Shown in pieces: positions 53,346-61,681 of a DNA stretch of 64,000 nt. Position numbers and translations under genes: made by a program. The notes under the pieces were generated by a model. It searched no databases and was not told the DNA's origin. It was given only the letters and a program-made list of their open reading frames with translations. The DNA comes from Bacteroidota bacterium (GTDB taxonomy: Bacteria; Bacteroidota; Bacteroidia; Chitinophagales; Chitinophagaceae): NCBI GenBank assembly GCA_018266775.1, contig JAFDZS010000001.1:62001-126000 (forward strand), read 5' to 3'. The stretch's first letter is position 1. Each line of letters opens with the position of its first letter.

Positions 53346-54043
53346 AACTTTCCTGTATTGCCATAGATGATGAACCCCTTGCACTGGAAGTGATCAGGAA
53401 TTATGCGCAGAAAAATGAGCACCTGCATGTATTAGATTGTTTTGATAACGTGCTGGACGCAGAAAAATTCCTGGCACAACACCCAACGGATCTTGTATTG
53501 GTTGATATTAACATGCCTGATAAAAACGGCATCGAATTCGTATCTGCATTACCCAGCAAAACACTCGTTATTTTTACTACTGCACATAAAAAATTTGCCT
53601 TACAGGCTTTCGATTTACATGCTGTAGATTATTTATTAAAGCCCATACAGGAAGAACGTTTTCACAATGCAATCGAAAAGGCGGTTACCATTACTAAAGG
53701 AAAAAATAAACACGATGATGATTCATTTATTATGGTATATGCAGAATATAAATTAGTGAAGATTGACCTCAATGCCATTGTATTTGTAGAGAGTATGCAG
53801 GATTATATCAGGATTCACCTGCAAAATGAAAAGCCGGTAATGACTTTACAAACCTTAAAAAAGATCAGCGAGCTTTTGCCTGCAACAAAGTTTCAGCAGG
53901 TACACCGCAGCTATATTGTTGCGCTGGATAAAATAAAAAGTATACAACAAAAAAATATTGAGCTTGCCAACGGCATATTAGTGCCGGTGGGCAATAGTTT
54001 TATTGCTGTCATCAAATCATACAAAGAAAGATCAAGGTTTTGA
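53342..54043 (+). CDS. LytTR-family response regulator
   Basis: 233 aa. Receiver domain 1-115 with phospho-acceptor D55 in LVLVDINMPDKNG and the KP pair in DYLLKPI. The LytTR DNA-binding domain is at about 135-232 (IVFVESMQDYIRIHL, and FQQVHRSYIVALDKI). Partner of the LytS-like kinase by 4-bp overlap. LytTR proteins bind paired direct repeats; I cannot assign one here. The intradiol dioxygenase follows about 150 bp downstream. Confidence 0.95.
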   Translation: MKLSCIAIDDEPLALEVIRNYAQKNEHLHVLDCFDNVLDAEKFLAQHPTDLVLVDINMPDKNGIEFVSALPSKTLVIFTTAHKKFALQAFDLHAVDYLLKPIQEERFHNAIEKAVTITKGKNKHDDDSFIMVYAEYKLVKIDLNAIVFVESMQDYIRIHLQNEKPVMTLQTLKKISELLPATKFQQVHRSYIVALDKIKSIQQKNIELANGILVPVGNSFIAVIKSYKERSRF

Positions 54044-54191
54044 TCACTGCTTCATTCATCGGTACAAGTACAGCATTCATCGGCACTATAGCCTCATTCA
54101 CCCAACGTTTTGTCCATAGCCGCTATCTGTTTTAGTAAGGCCTTGCGCTTTTAATTGCATATTCACATTAATCACCTAAAAACAGACAGCT

Positions 54192-54941
54192 ATGGAACGT
54201 AAACATTTTTTAAAAAACAGTCTTACGGCATTAGGGTTGGTAACAGTAGCGCCACTCATGAATGCCTGCAAAAAAACAGTTACATCATCAGACAGTGGAA
54301 GCGGTTCCGGCTCCGGCAGTGGTGGCGGCAGCAGCTCCTGTACAGTTGGCCCAACAGAAACAGCGGGGCCATTTCCTACTATCACCCCTTCATCTTTAGT
54401 GCGCTCTGATATACGCTTAGACCGTACCGGTGTAGCGTTCACCATTAAGATCTATATTAAAAATACCAACAACAGTTGTTCAGCTTTATCCGGCGCCATT
54501 GTAGACATCTGGCATTGCGATAAAGATGGTTATTACTCTGAATATGGCGGCACCAGTATGCAAACAGTAGATTATACTGCCGTGCATTTTTTAAGAGGGC
54601 GCCAAACTACAGATAGTAACGGCCTGGTTACATTTACTTCTATTTTCCCCGGCTGGTACCAAAGCCGTGCCACGCATATTCATGTGCATGTGTATAATGC
54701 ATCGGGCACATCATTACTCATTACACAAATTGCATTTCCTGAAGGCAGCAGCAGCGCGGTGGCCACAGTAAATGGAAGCGGAGGTACTGCGTATGGTTAC
54801 ACCAAAGGAATGACGGGTTATACTTATAATGCGGCAGACAGTGTTTTCAGCGATGACAACACCGGTGCAGAAATTGCCGCAGTTACCGGCAGCCTTACTG
54901 ATGGGTATGTGCTTACACAAACCATTAATGTTGCAGCATAA
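54192..54941 (+). CDS. Exported intradiol ring-cleavage dioxygenase-like protein
   Basis: 249 aa. The N-terminus MERKHFLKNSLTALG with LMNAC at about 20-24 reads as a Tat/lipoprotein-type signal. A Ser/Gly linker (SGSGSGSGG at about 38-46) follows, then the dioxygenase beta-sandwich. Possible iron ligands are the Tyr in DGYYSEYGG, Tyr in GWYQSRATH and the HxH pair in THIHVHVY. Intradiol enzymes cleave catechols; exported forms in soil bacteria have unknown, perhaps lignin-derived, substrates. The N-terminal PTETAGPFPTI motif is typical of the family. Followed by a good terminator. Confidence 0.88.
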   Translation: MERKHFLKNSLTALGLVTVAPLMNACKKTVTSSDSGSGSGSGSGGGSSSCTVGPTETAGPFPTITPSSLVRSDIRLDRTGVAFTIKIYIKNTNNSCSALSGAIVDIWHCDKDGYYSEYGGTSMQTVDYTAVHFLRGRQTTDSNGLVTFTSIFPGWYQSRATHIHVHVYNASGTSLLITQIAFPEGSSSAVATVNGSGGTAYGYTKGMTGYTYNAADSVFSDDNTGAEIAAVTGSLTDGYVLTQTINVAA

Positions 54942-54970
54942 AAAGATTTTTTGCGTTGGTTTTAGGTAGT

Positions 54971-55006
54971 ACAGGGTGGGGCTTTGTCCAAAGCGGCCCA
55001 TCCTGT
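54971..55006 (+). terminator. Terminator after the dioxygenase gene
   Basis: Stem ACAGGGTGGGGCTTTG / CAAAGCGGCCCATCCTGT with a two-base bulge, then TTTTT. It excludes a translation start at 54984 for the next gene. Confidence 0.85.
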
Positions 55007-55022
55007 TTTTAAATTTCTTATT

Positions 55023-55556
55023 ATGACAAAAGGTATTATACGGTTCAGTTTTCAAAAAACAATCAGCGAACAACCTGTAACGTTATGGGATAAGTATGTG
55101 TTTGATGCCACCTGGATGGAATACCGTATGCAGGCTGCCAACTTCAACCAAAAAACAAAAGACACTCTATTCACCAACATTTTGGCACATGAGCCACGTG
55201 CTGCCCAATTACACCAGATGGTGAGTACTGCAGCACTGGGTTATATCAGGCAACTGGAGGGCATTATACCTGAATTATTGACGGTGCATGGTAAAGCGTT
55301 GATACCTTTCAAAAATTTTCAGTTTAACATCGTTCAGTCTGACATGATCGACAGCCGGCAACATAAAGTGGATATCACTTTTATTTCTGAACCGCTTACA
55401 CTCATTGATACATTTAATCACCATTTCTTAATTGCCATTGGCGATAAAAGCAGAGAGTGGGTTGATGGAAAAGAAATACTTACTGAACTGATACCGCAAA
55501 GCGGGGCGTTGGGAATTTACTCTGTTCAGGCGGCTGATGGTTATAAACCGTCTTGA
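55023..55556 (+). CDS. Unrecognised cytoplasmic protein upstream of the pirin-like gene
   Basis: 177 aa with no signal peptide or membrane segment. Mixed alpha/beta; recognisable pieces: WMEYRMQAANFNQKT, and an acidic-aromatic C-terminal half (VDITFISEPLTLIDTFNHHF). No domain can be named. Start ATG 55023 (MTKGIIRFSF), because the upstream frame start lies in the preceding terminator. 38 bp before the pirin-like gene; the 3' end carries a stem-loop that spans its stop codon, and the last residues GYKPS are echoed in the pirin-like protein's end. Confidence 0.7.
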   Translation: MTKGIIRFSFQKTISEQPVTLWDKYVFDATWMEYRMQAANFNQKTKDTLFTNILAHEPRAAQLHQMVSTAALGYIRQLEGIIPELLTVHGKALIPFKNFQFNIVQSDMIDSRQHKVDITFISEPLTLIDTFNHHFLIAIGDKSREWVDGKEILTELIPQSGALGIYSVQAADGYKPS

Positions 55557-55580
55557 CGCTTGAGAACCGTCAACCGCCTG
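55527..55580 (+). repeat. Stem-loop spanning the stop codon
   Basis: CAGGCGGCTGATGGTT at 55527-55542 pairs with AACCGTCAACCGCCTG at 55565-55580 (two mismatches), so the hairpin covers the last codons and stop of the upstream gene and ends 14 bp before the pirin-like start. Confidence 0.6.
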
Positions 55581-55594
55581 TAAAATCATTCATC

Positions 55595-56353
55595 ATGGAA
55601 AAAGCAATCATTCATCTCAGCAATTTGCGTGGCCACCTGGAAGGGGAATGGATGCGCAGCATCATGACGTTTAATTTTGGTAATTACAAAGCGGAAAACC
55701 GTGAACCCTTTGGCAGCCTGCAGGTATTTAATGAAGATACACTGGCTGCCGGCAAAAGCCTGGCCATGCTGGTGGAAGAAGATACGGAAGTACTGATCAT
55801 TCCATTATCAGGCACCATATTTTTCAGCGATGGCAGGGGAAATGAAACCTATGTGAGCACAGGGCAAGTGCAATTATTTTCTGCACCTGCGCTTAGCCGT
55901 TATGAAGTGAGTAATCCGTTTGAAGAAGATATACTGGTGAGCTTTTTACAAATATGGCTCAACAAAAATGAAGCGCCTTTCATCCCCAAATTAAAACAAG
56001 CTTATTTTGACCTGTGTAAAACCAATCAACTACGCACCATTATTCAGCCTGCAGATTTACATCAAAACTCATTTATAAACATTGGCCAGTTTGAGGGCAG
56101 AAAAAAAGGGAGTTATACTATACAGGGCAGCAATAATGGTGTGTATGTTTTTATAATCAATGGTGCTTTTGAAGTGCAGGACCGTTTACTGCATGCGGGT
56201 GATGGATTAGCAATGTGGAATACCGGGGAAATTGACTTTGAGGCTTTATCTAACAATGCTATTGTATTATTGATGGAGTTACCTGTAAACGAGCCTGATG
56301 ATTCCCGGGCATCTGACGGTTCTAAAGCGTCTGACAGTTTGAAACCGTCGTGA
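55595..56353 (+). CDS. Pirin-like cupin protein
   Basis: 252 aa with two cupin halves. WMRSIMTFNFGNYKAENREP fits the N-terminal pirin region, PLSGTIFFSDGRGNETYVST the metal-binding loop of the first cupin, and the second half is cupin-like (GSNNGVYVFIINGAFEVQDR). The usual His metal ligands of pirin (HxH) are not evident in the first cupin, so it may lack metal. Pirin-type proteins are quercetinase-like or regulatory; the function here is unknown. ATG 55595 (MEKAIIHLS). The C-terminal DDSRASDGSKASDSLKPS is low-complexity and coincides with a DNA repeat. Confidence 0.75.
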   Translation: MEKAIIHLSNLRGHLEGEWMRSIMTFNFGNYKAENREPFGSLQVFNEDTLAAGKSLAMLVEEDTEVLIIPLSGTIFFSDGRGNETYVSTGQVQLFSAPALSRYEVSNPFEEDILVSFLQIWLNKNEAPFIPKLKQAYFDLCKTNQLRTIIQPADLHQNSFINIGQFEGRKKGSYTIQGSNNGVYVFIINGAFEVQDRLLHAGDGLAMWNTGEIDFEALSNNAIVLLMELPVNEPDDSRASDGSKASDSLKPS

Positions 56354-56364
56354 TGCTTCATGAA

Positions 56365-57909
56365 TTATCTTTGAGTTGTCACCCGCTCGCCATTTAAAAA
56401 CTTCTGCCAGTCTTCCAGCATTTTACCTTTCAGCACACGGGGAAATTTATGTTGCCCGCCTTCTTTGCCTTTGGCTATCATAAAGTCCATAAAGCGTTTT
56501 TCCGGCATCACGTCCACTACTACATCTTTCAAAGCGTGCCTGCGCTCCACTTCATAATCATCGTTCAGCTCCTTCAATTTTTGGTCTATTAATGCAGCCA
56601 GTGTGGTGGCATTCACATTATCATCGGTAGCCACAAACCAGTGGTGTGCAAAAAAGTTACCATAAGGCACACCCGCAACTGTAAATTCAGGGATGGAAAT
56701 GTTCAGTTCTTCACTAACCATTTCAATGGCTTTGTTCATATTGTCCACGCTCAGGTGTTCGCCCACAAGGCTCAGGAAGTGTTTGGTGCGGCCGGTAATG
56801 ATGATCTCGCTGCGTTCTTTATCTACCAGCCTTATGGTATCGCCAATGGCATAACGCCAGGCTCCGGCATTGGTGCTGATCAATATGGCGTAATCTTTAT
56901 TTTCTTCAATTTCATGAATCATGAAGGCTTCCGGGTCTTCCACCATATTGCCTTCGCTGTCAAAATTATTATCATCGAACGGTACAAACTCAAAAAAGAT
57001 ATTGTTGTTCAGTGCCAGGTGCATGCCTTTGGCATCCTGCCTGTTCTGATAAGCTAAGAAACCTTCGCTGGCCAAATAGGTTTCAATATAAGTAATGGGC
57101 TTGCCCAGCAGCTTTTCAAATCCTTTCCGGTAAGGTTCCATGGCCACGCCACCATGCACATAAAAAGAAAGGTTGGGCCATATTTCATGAATGTTTTTCA
57201 CCTTGTACCTTTCAATAATTTTTTCCATGCATAGTTGCAACCAGGCCGGTACGCCAACAATAAAACCAATATCCCAGTTGGGCGCATTCTCCACAATTTC
57301 TTCCAGCTTTTTGCCCCAGTCTTTTTGCCGGGCAATTTTTTTGCCGGGTTTATACAAACCCAGCCCCTGGAACCAGAAGGGAATATTTTTTTGCTGAATA
57401 CCGCTGAGGTCGCCGGCATAATAAGTGGGGCCTTTTTGCAATTGCGTGCTTCCGCCCAGCATCAGCCAGCCCTTACCCACTGCACTTTTGGGTACGTGCT
57501 GGTATTTGGTTAAGCTGATGAGTTGCTTTATACTGGTAAGTACATTACTGCGTATAAGGTCTTTCGTTATGGGCAGGTATTTGCTGGTGGCATCGCTGGT
57601 ACCGCTGCTGAGCGCAAAATATTTAATAACGCCGGGCCAGCATACATCAGGTATGCCGTCTTTGGTTTTGTGCCACCAGGCATCGTAAATTTTATTGTAA
57701 TTATAAGTGGGTACTAATTGCTGAAATTTTTTACCGGGGTGGCGGCTCAGCAAAACTTCATCAAACCGGTAGCGTTGTCCAAATTCAGTAAACCTTGCTT
57801 TGCGAAGTAGTTTTTTCAGCACCTTTAATTGCTGCCGGCGGGGGTCTCTCACAGGCAGGTTCAGCGCCCGTGCAATGGTGGCAGGCAATTTAATCTCTAT
57901 TAAGGCCAT
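56365..57909 (-). CDS. GH3-family acyl-adenylating enzyme
   Basis: 514-aa protein of the GH3 (JAR1-like) group, related to acyl-CoA synthetases. ATP-binding elements: FALSSGTSDATSKYLPIT (about 104-121), YIETYLASEGFLAYQ (about 275-289), and YAILISTNAGAWRYAIGDTI, followed by ITGRTKHFLSLVGEHLS. Plant GH3 proteins join acids such as IAA or JA to amino acids; bacterial relatives are mostly uncharacterised. It stands alone on the minus strand with its own -7 element (57935-57942), convergent with the pirin-like gene. Start ATG 57909. Confidence 0.9.
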   Translation of the reverse strand: MALIEIKLPATIARALNLPVRDPRRQQLKVLKKLLRKARFTEFGQRYRFDEVLLSRHPGKKFQQLVPTYNYNKIYDAWWHKTKDGIPDVCWPGVIKYFALSSGTSDATSKYLPITKDLIRSNVLTSIKQLISLTKYQHVPKSAVGKGWLMLGGSTQLQKGPTYYAGDLSGIQQKNIPFWFQGLGLYKPGKKIARQKDWGKKLEEIVENAPNWDIGFIVGVPAWLQLCMEKIIERYKVKNIHEIWPNLSFYVHGGVAMEPYRKGFEKLLGKPITYIETYLASEGFLAYQNRQDAKGMHLALNNNIFFEFVPFDDNNFDSEGNMVEDPEAFMIHEIEENKDYAILISTNAGAWRYAIGDTIRLVDKERSEIIITGRTKHFLSLVGEHLSVDNMNKAIEMVSEELNISIPEFTVAGVPYGNFFAHHWFVATDDNVNATTLAALIDQKLKELNDDYEVERRHALKDVVVDVMPEKRFMDFMIAKGKEGGQHKFPRVLKGKMLEDWQKFLNGERVTTQR

Positions 57910-57934
57910 TTAATTTGAGCAAGGTTAAGTAAAA

Positions 57935-57942
57935 CAAATATA
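57935..57942 (-). promoter_or_regulatory. -7 promoter element (TATATTTG) of the GH3 gene
   Basis: Exact TAnnTTTG on the minus strand, 25 bp before ATG 57909. Confidence 0.5.
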
Positions 57943-58022
57943 AACAATAGTCTGCAAAGATACTACCTCTTTTGGCAACAGGATTACTGACGGGCAGCAG
58001 CCCGCTGTAAATAAATATTGCC

Positions 58023-58030
58023 TATGTTTG
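58023..58030 (+). promoter_or_regulatory. -7 promoter element (TATGTTTG) of the S46 peptidase gene
   Basis: Exact TAnnTTTG 19 bp before ATG 58050. No -33 TTG at usual spacing was found. Confidence 0.5.
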
Positions 58031-58049
58031 TTGCCCTAAACAAAACGAT

Positions 58050-60212
58050 ATGAAAAGATTTCTTTTAGCGGTTGCTTTAACGCTTTCTTTATTTAAAGCC
58101 AGTGCCGATGAGGGTATGTGGCTGCCCATGTTACTGGGCGAGCAGGTGTATAATGATATGGTGAAAAGAGGCCTGAAACTATCCAAAGAACAATTGTATT
58201 CCATCAACAAATCATCTTTAAAAGATGCCATTCTCATTTTTGGTGGCGGCTGTACGGGCGAAGTGGTGAGTGACCAGGGTTTGATTTTTACCAACCACCA
58301 CTGCGGCTATGCGGCCATTGCCGGTGCCAGCACGGTAGAACATAACTATTTAAGAGACGGTTTTTATGCCTATTCCAAAGATGCAGAAATTAAAAGCCAG
58401 ATTACCGTTCAGTTTCTCGACCGTATTGTGGATGTTACCAAAGAAGTGGAAGACGGCGTGAAAGGACTGAGCTGGGACGACAGGGTGAAAAAATTACCCG
58501 AAGTATTTAAAGCCATTACCGACAAAGTATTTGATAAAGACAATGGCCTCGCCGGCAGGGTTTACAGCATGTTCAAGGGCAACCAGTACATCATGTATGT
58601 GTATAAAACCTATCGTGATGTTCGCCTGGTTGGCGCACCCCCCGAAAGCGTGGGTAAATTTGGCGGCGATACTGATAACTGGGAGTGGCCCCGCCACACT
58701 GGTGATTTCAGCATTTTCCGTGTTTACGGCACCAAAGATGGCAAGCCAGCAGATTTCAGCATGGAGAATGTGCCTTTAAAACCCAAACATTTTTTACCGG
58801 TAAGCATTAAAGGTTTTAAAGATGGTGATTACGCAATGATCTACGGTTACCCCGGTGGTACCAACCGTTATGAAACCAGCTATGGCATTAAACTTAAAAA
58901 TGAAATTGAGAACCCTTCTTTAGTGGCCCTGCGTGATATGCGCCTGAAATACATGTATGCGCAAATGATCAAAGACCCTGCAGTAAAATTAAAGCTGGCC
59001 AGCAGTTATGCCGGCATTGCCAACTACTGGAAGTTTTATGATGGGGAAACCAAACAGCTGCTGAAGTTTCATACCCAGGAACAAAAAGAAGCGTATGAAA
59101 ACCAGTTTACCGCATGGGCAAAAGGTAAACCGGAATATGAAAACATTATGGCCGACTATGCCAAGAATTATGCCACCTGGACGCCGTACAGCAAAATGCG
59201 CCAGTACCTGAACGAAGGTGTCATGGGTTCCCCATTAGCAGCATTTGCTGCATCATTGATTTCGCTGGATGATAAACTGGCAAAACCAAGCACTTCATCT
59301 GCCGAAATTAAAAAAGCATTAGATGCCGCAACGGCAAACCGTAAAGCTTTCATTGAAGGAGAAGATTTAACCAGCGATGAAAAGATTATGGGTACAGTAG
59401 CCATGATGTATTATAATGATATTGATAAGAACCAGCACCCCATTGGTTTTTACGAAAGCATGAAAGGCACTTACGGCAGCCTGAAGGATGAGAATACCTT
59501 TAAAAACTGGGCTAAAGATGTGTTTGCCAAAACCATGCTGCTGGATGATGTAAAGTGGGCGGCATTTTTGAAAGAACCTTCAGCAGCCGGCCTGGAGGAA
59601 GATCCTGCATTTGCTTATGCCAATGCATTTATAAAAAATTACACCATCAAATATTCGCCCATTTACAGTGCGTTTGTAAATAAAAATGCAGAACTGGGCA
59701 GGGCATACATGAAAGGTATTATGGAAATGAACCCTGCGGCAGTTAAAAAAATGTATCCTGATGCAAACTTCAGCATGCGGGTAAGCTACGGCAACGTAAA
59801 AAGTTATAACCCACGGGATGCCGTACACTATGATTATGTGTGTACCTCAAAAGGCATTTTGGAAAAATATATACCGGGAGATTATGAATTTGATTTGCCC
59901 ACCAAACAAATTGAATTACTGAAGAAAAGAGATTTTGGCCAGTATATTGATAAAACCAAAAACGATTTGGTGGTAACATTCATCACTACTAATGATATCA
60001 CCGGTGGTAACTCCGGTTCACCGGTAATGGATGCCAACGGAAACCTTATTGGCCTTGCATTTGATGGTAATTATGAAGCATTAAGCCATAAAATTGCATT
60101 TGATAAAGACCTTAACCGCACCATTTGTGTTGATGTGCGTTATGTATTATGGTGTATAGATAAACTCGGTGGCGCATCCAATATTATTAAAGAATTGAAG
60201 CTGGTGAAATAA
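58050..60212 (+). CDS. S46-family dipeptidyl-peptidase (DPP7-like)
   Basis: 720-aa exported serine exopeptidase, close to the family's usual length. Signal peptide 1-19 (ending ASA). Catalytic triad: H84 in FTNHHCGY, D219 in HTGDFSIF, S655 in TGGNSGSPV. The residue 18 after the Ser (G673 in LAFDGNYEAL) is Gly, as in DPP7 types that prefer hydrophobic P1 residues; DPP11 has Arg there and prefers Asp/Glu. It releases dipeptides from the N-termini of peptides in the periplasm. ATG start. Followed by a terminator. Confidence 0.95.
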   Translation: MKRFLLAVALTLSLFKASADEGMWLPMLLGEQVYNDMVKRGLKLSKEQLYSINKSSLKDAILIFGGGCTGEVVSDQGLIFTNHHCGYAAIAGASTVEHNYLRDGFYAYSKDAEIKSQITVQFLDRIVDVTKEVEDGVKGLSWDDRVKKLPEVFKAITDKVFDKDNGLAGRVYSMFKGNQYIMYVYKTYRDVRLVGAPPESVGKFGGDTDNWEWPRHTGDFSIFRVYGTKDGKPADFSMENVPLKPKHFLPVSIKGFKDGDYAMIYGYPGGTNRYETSYGIKLKNEIENPSLVALRDMRLKYMYAQMIKDPAVKLKLASSYAGIANYWKFYDGETKQLLKFHTQEQKEAYENQFTAWAKGKPEYENIMADYAKNYATWTPYSKMRQYLNEGVMGSPLAAFAASLISLDDKLAKPSTSSAEIKKALDAATANRKAFIEGEDLTSDEKIMGTVAMMYYNDIDKNQHPIGFYESMKGTYGSLKDENTFKNWAKDVFAKTMLLDDVKWAAFLKEPSAAGLEEDPAFAYANAFIKNYTIKYSPIYSAFVNKNAELGRAYMKGIMEMNPAAVKKMYPDANFSMRVSYGNVKSYNPRDAVHYDYVCTSKGILEKYIPGDYEFDLPTKQIELLKKRDFGQYIDKTKNDLVVTFITTNDITGGNSGSPVMDANGNLIGLAFDGNYEALSHKIAFDKDLNRTICVDVRYVLWCIDKLGGASNIIKELKLVK

Positions 60213-60229
60213 GATATTATCTTTTTTTT

Positions 60230-60257
60230 AAAAACCGTCCTGTACAGGGCGGTTTTT
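60230..60257 (+). terminator. Terminator after the S46 peptidase gene
   Basis: Stem AAAAACCG-T-CCTG / CAGG-G-CGGTTTTT, then CTTTTTAT. Confidence 0.9.
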
Positions 60258-60316
60258 CTTTTTATATAATCATAGTTAACATACGGTGAACGGCTGGTAA
60301 ACACCAATTTTTTAGT

Positions 60317-60324
60317 TACATTTG
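60317..60324 (+). promoter_or_regulatory. -7 promoter element (TACATTTG) of the haloperoxidase-like gene
   Basis: Exact TAnnTTTG 26 bp before ATG 60351. Confidence 0.5.
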
Positions 60325-60350
60325 TTTACTCATTACCAAACTTACTATTC

Positions 60351-61676
60351 ATGACCTTACACAAAGTTGTTCAAAGAACAATGGTTGTTCTTGCATTATT
60401 GTTTTCAATGTCTCTTACTGCAGCCGCACAACAAAAAGAAAAGGTGCTGCACGAATTAAATACACTGCTGGTAAATACTGTTATGGAAGATCTGTTCACG
60501 CCTCCAATCGCCAGCCGCATTTATGTGTATCCCAATATTGCGTTTTACGAATGCATCCGTAAAGATGATCCTTCTCTGCCAACATTAACCGGTAAACTGA
60601 ATGGTTTAAAATCTTTACCTGCTGTACCTGCGGGTGTGCCGGTAAATAACTTTGTTGCAGCAGCAGTATCTTTCAGTTATGTAGCGCAATCGCTGGTGGG
60701 TACAGAGTATAAACTTGAAAACTGGCGCAATGCATTTACAGACTCACTGATGCGCCTGCCCGATACTGCGGGCCTTAAAGCTTCTATTCAATACGGGCAT
60801 ACTATTGCAGACAGTATTGTTGCGTGGACAAAAAAAGACAATTACCTGCAATCCCGTGGCCTGCTGCGCTTTGTTACAGGAAAAAAATCGGGCGACTGGC
60901 AGCCCACGCCGTTAGATTATGCCCCTGGTATGGAGCCGCACTGGAATACCATCAGGCCAATGACCTTACGTTCGGCAGCGCAATTTTCTCCCAAAGAAAA
61001 ACTGGTTTTCAGCACAGCTAAAAACTCCATGTTCTATAAAACAATGATGGAAGTATACGGCCTGGTAAAAAACCTGGATACTGCAAAAAAAGCAACTGCA
61101 TTATACTGGGATGATAACCCCAACGTATCGGCAAACATCGGCCACCTGAATTATTTTATTCATAAAATTTCCCCCGGCGGCCACTGGGTAATTATTGCAC
61201 AACAGGCCTGTATAAAAAAAGGCTTGCCGGTTACTAAGGCTGCACAGGTGTATGCACTGGAAACCATTGGAATTTTTGATGCCTTTATTTGCTGCTGGGA
61301 CGAAAAATATAAAACAAACCTCATCAGGCCTATTACCATTATCAACCGTATTATAGATCGCGACTGGGTGCCGTATATTCAAACGCCACCATTTCCTGAG
61401 TTTACCAGCGGGCATGCAGTTGTTTCCAATTCTGCTTCGCAAATATTGACATTATTGATTGGTGATCATTTTGAATTTACAGACAGAACAGAAATTCCAT
61501 TTGGCCAGGGCACACGGGATTTTAATTCGTTTTTTGAAGCCTCAGAACAATCGTCAATGAGCCGGGTTTATGGCGGCATTCATTATCCTGAAACAGCAAG
61601 AATAAGCATTCAGCAGGGGCGAACCATCGGCAGGCACATTATCAGTTTACTGTATCCCGAAGCGGCTACCAAATAA
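60351..61676 (+). CDS. Vanadium haloperoxidase/PAP2-like exported protein
   Basis: 441 aa with signal peptide (1-24, ending AAAQ). The three family motifs are present: KxxxxxxRP in KYKTNLIRPITI (about 322-333), a SGH box in FPEFTSGHAVVS (about 348-359), and SRxxxGxH in SRVYGGIHYPET (about 403-414). These bind vanadate or phosphate in chloroperoxidases and PAP2 phosphatases, so the family could be either; the sequence alone cannot decide. ATG start. The VCBS-repeat gene starts 5 bp after its stop, so the two are almost certainly co-transcribed. Confidence 0.9.
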   Translation: MTLHKVVQRTMVVLALLFSMSLTAAAQQKEKVLHELNTLLVNTVMEDLFTPPIASRIYVYPNIAFYECIRKDDPSLPTLTGKLNGLKSLPAVPAGVPVNNFVAAAVSFSYVAQSLVGTEYKLENWRNAFTDSLMRLPDTAGLKASIQYGHTIADSIVAWTKKDNYLQSRGLLRFVTGKKSGDWQPTPLDYAPGMEPHWNTIRPMTLRSAAQFSPKEKLVFSTAKNSMFYKTMMEVYGLVKNLDTAKKATALYWDDNPNVSANIGHLNYFIHKISPGGHWVIIAQQACIKKGLPVTKAAQVYALETIGIFDAFICCWDEKYKTNLIRPITIINRIIDRDWVPYIQTPPFPEFTSGHAVVSNSASQILTLLIGDHFEFTDRTEIPFGQGTRDFNSFFEASEQSSMSRVYGGIHYPETARISIQQGRTIGRHIISLLYPEAATK

Positions 61677-61681
61677 TTTTT

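Noticed and set aside
54984..55022. Upstream start for the 177-aa protein
   Set aside because: The codons lie in the terminator stem of the dioxygenase gene; ATG 55023 is better placed.
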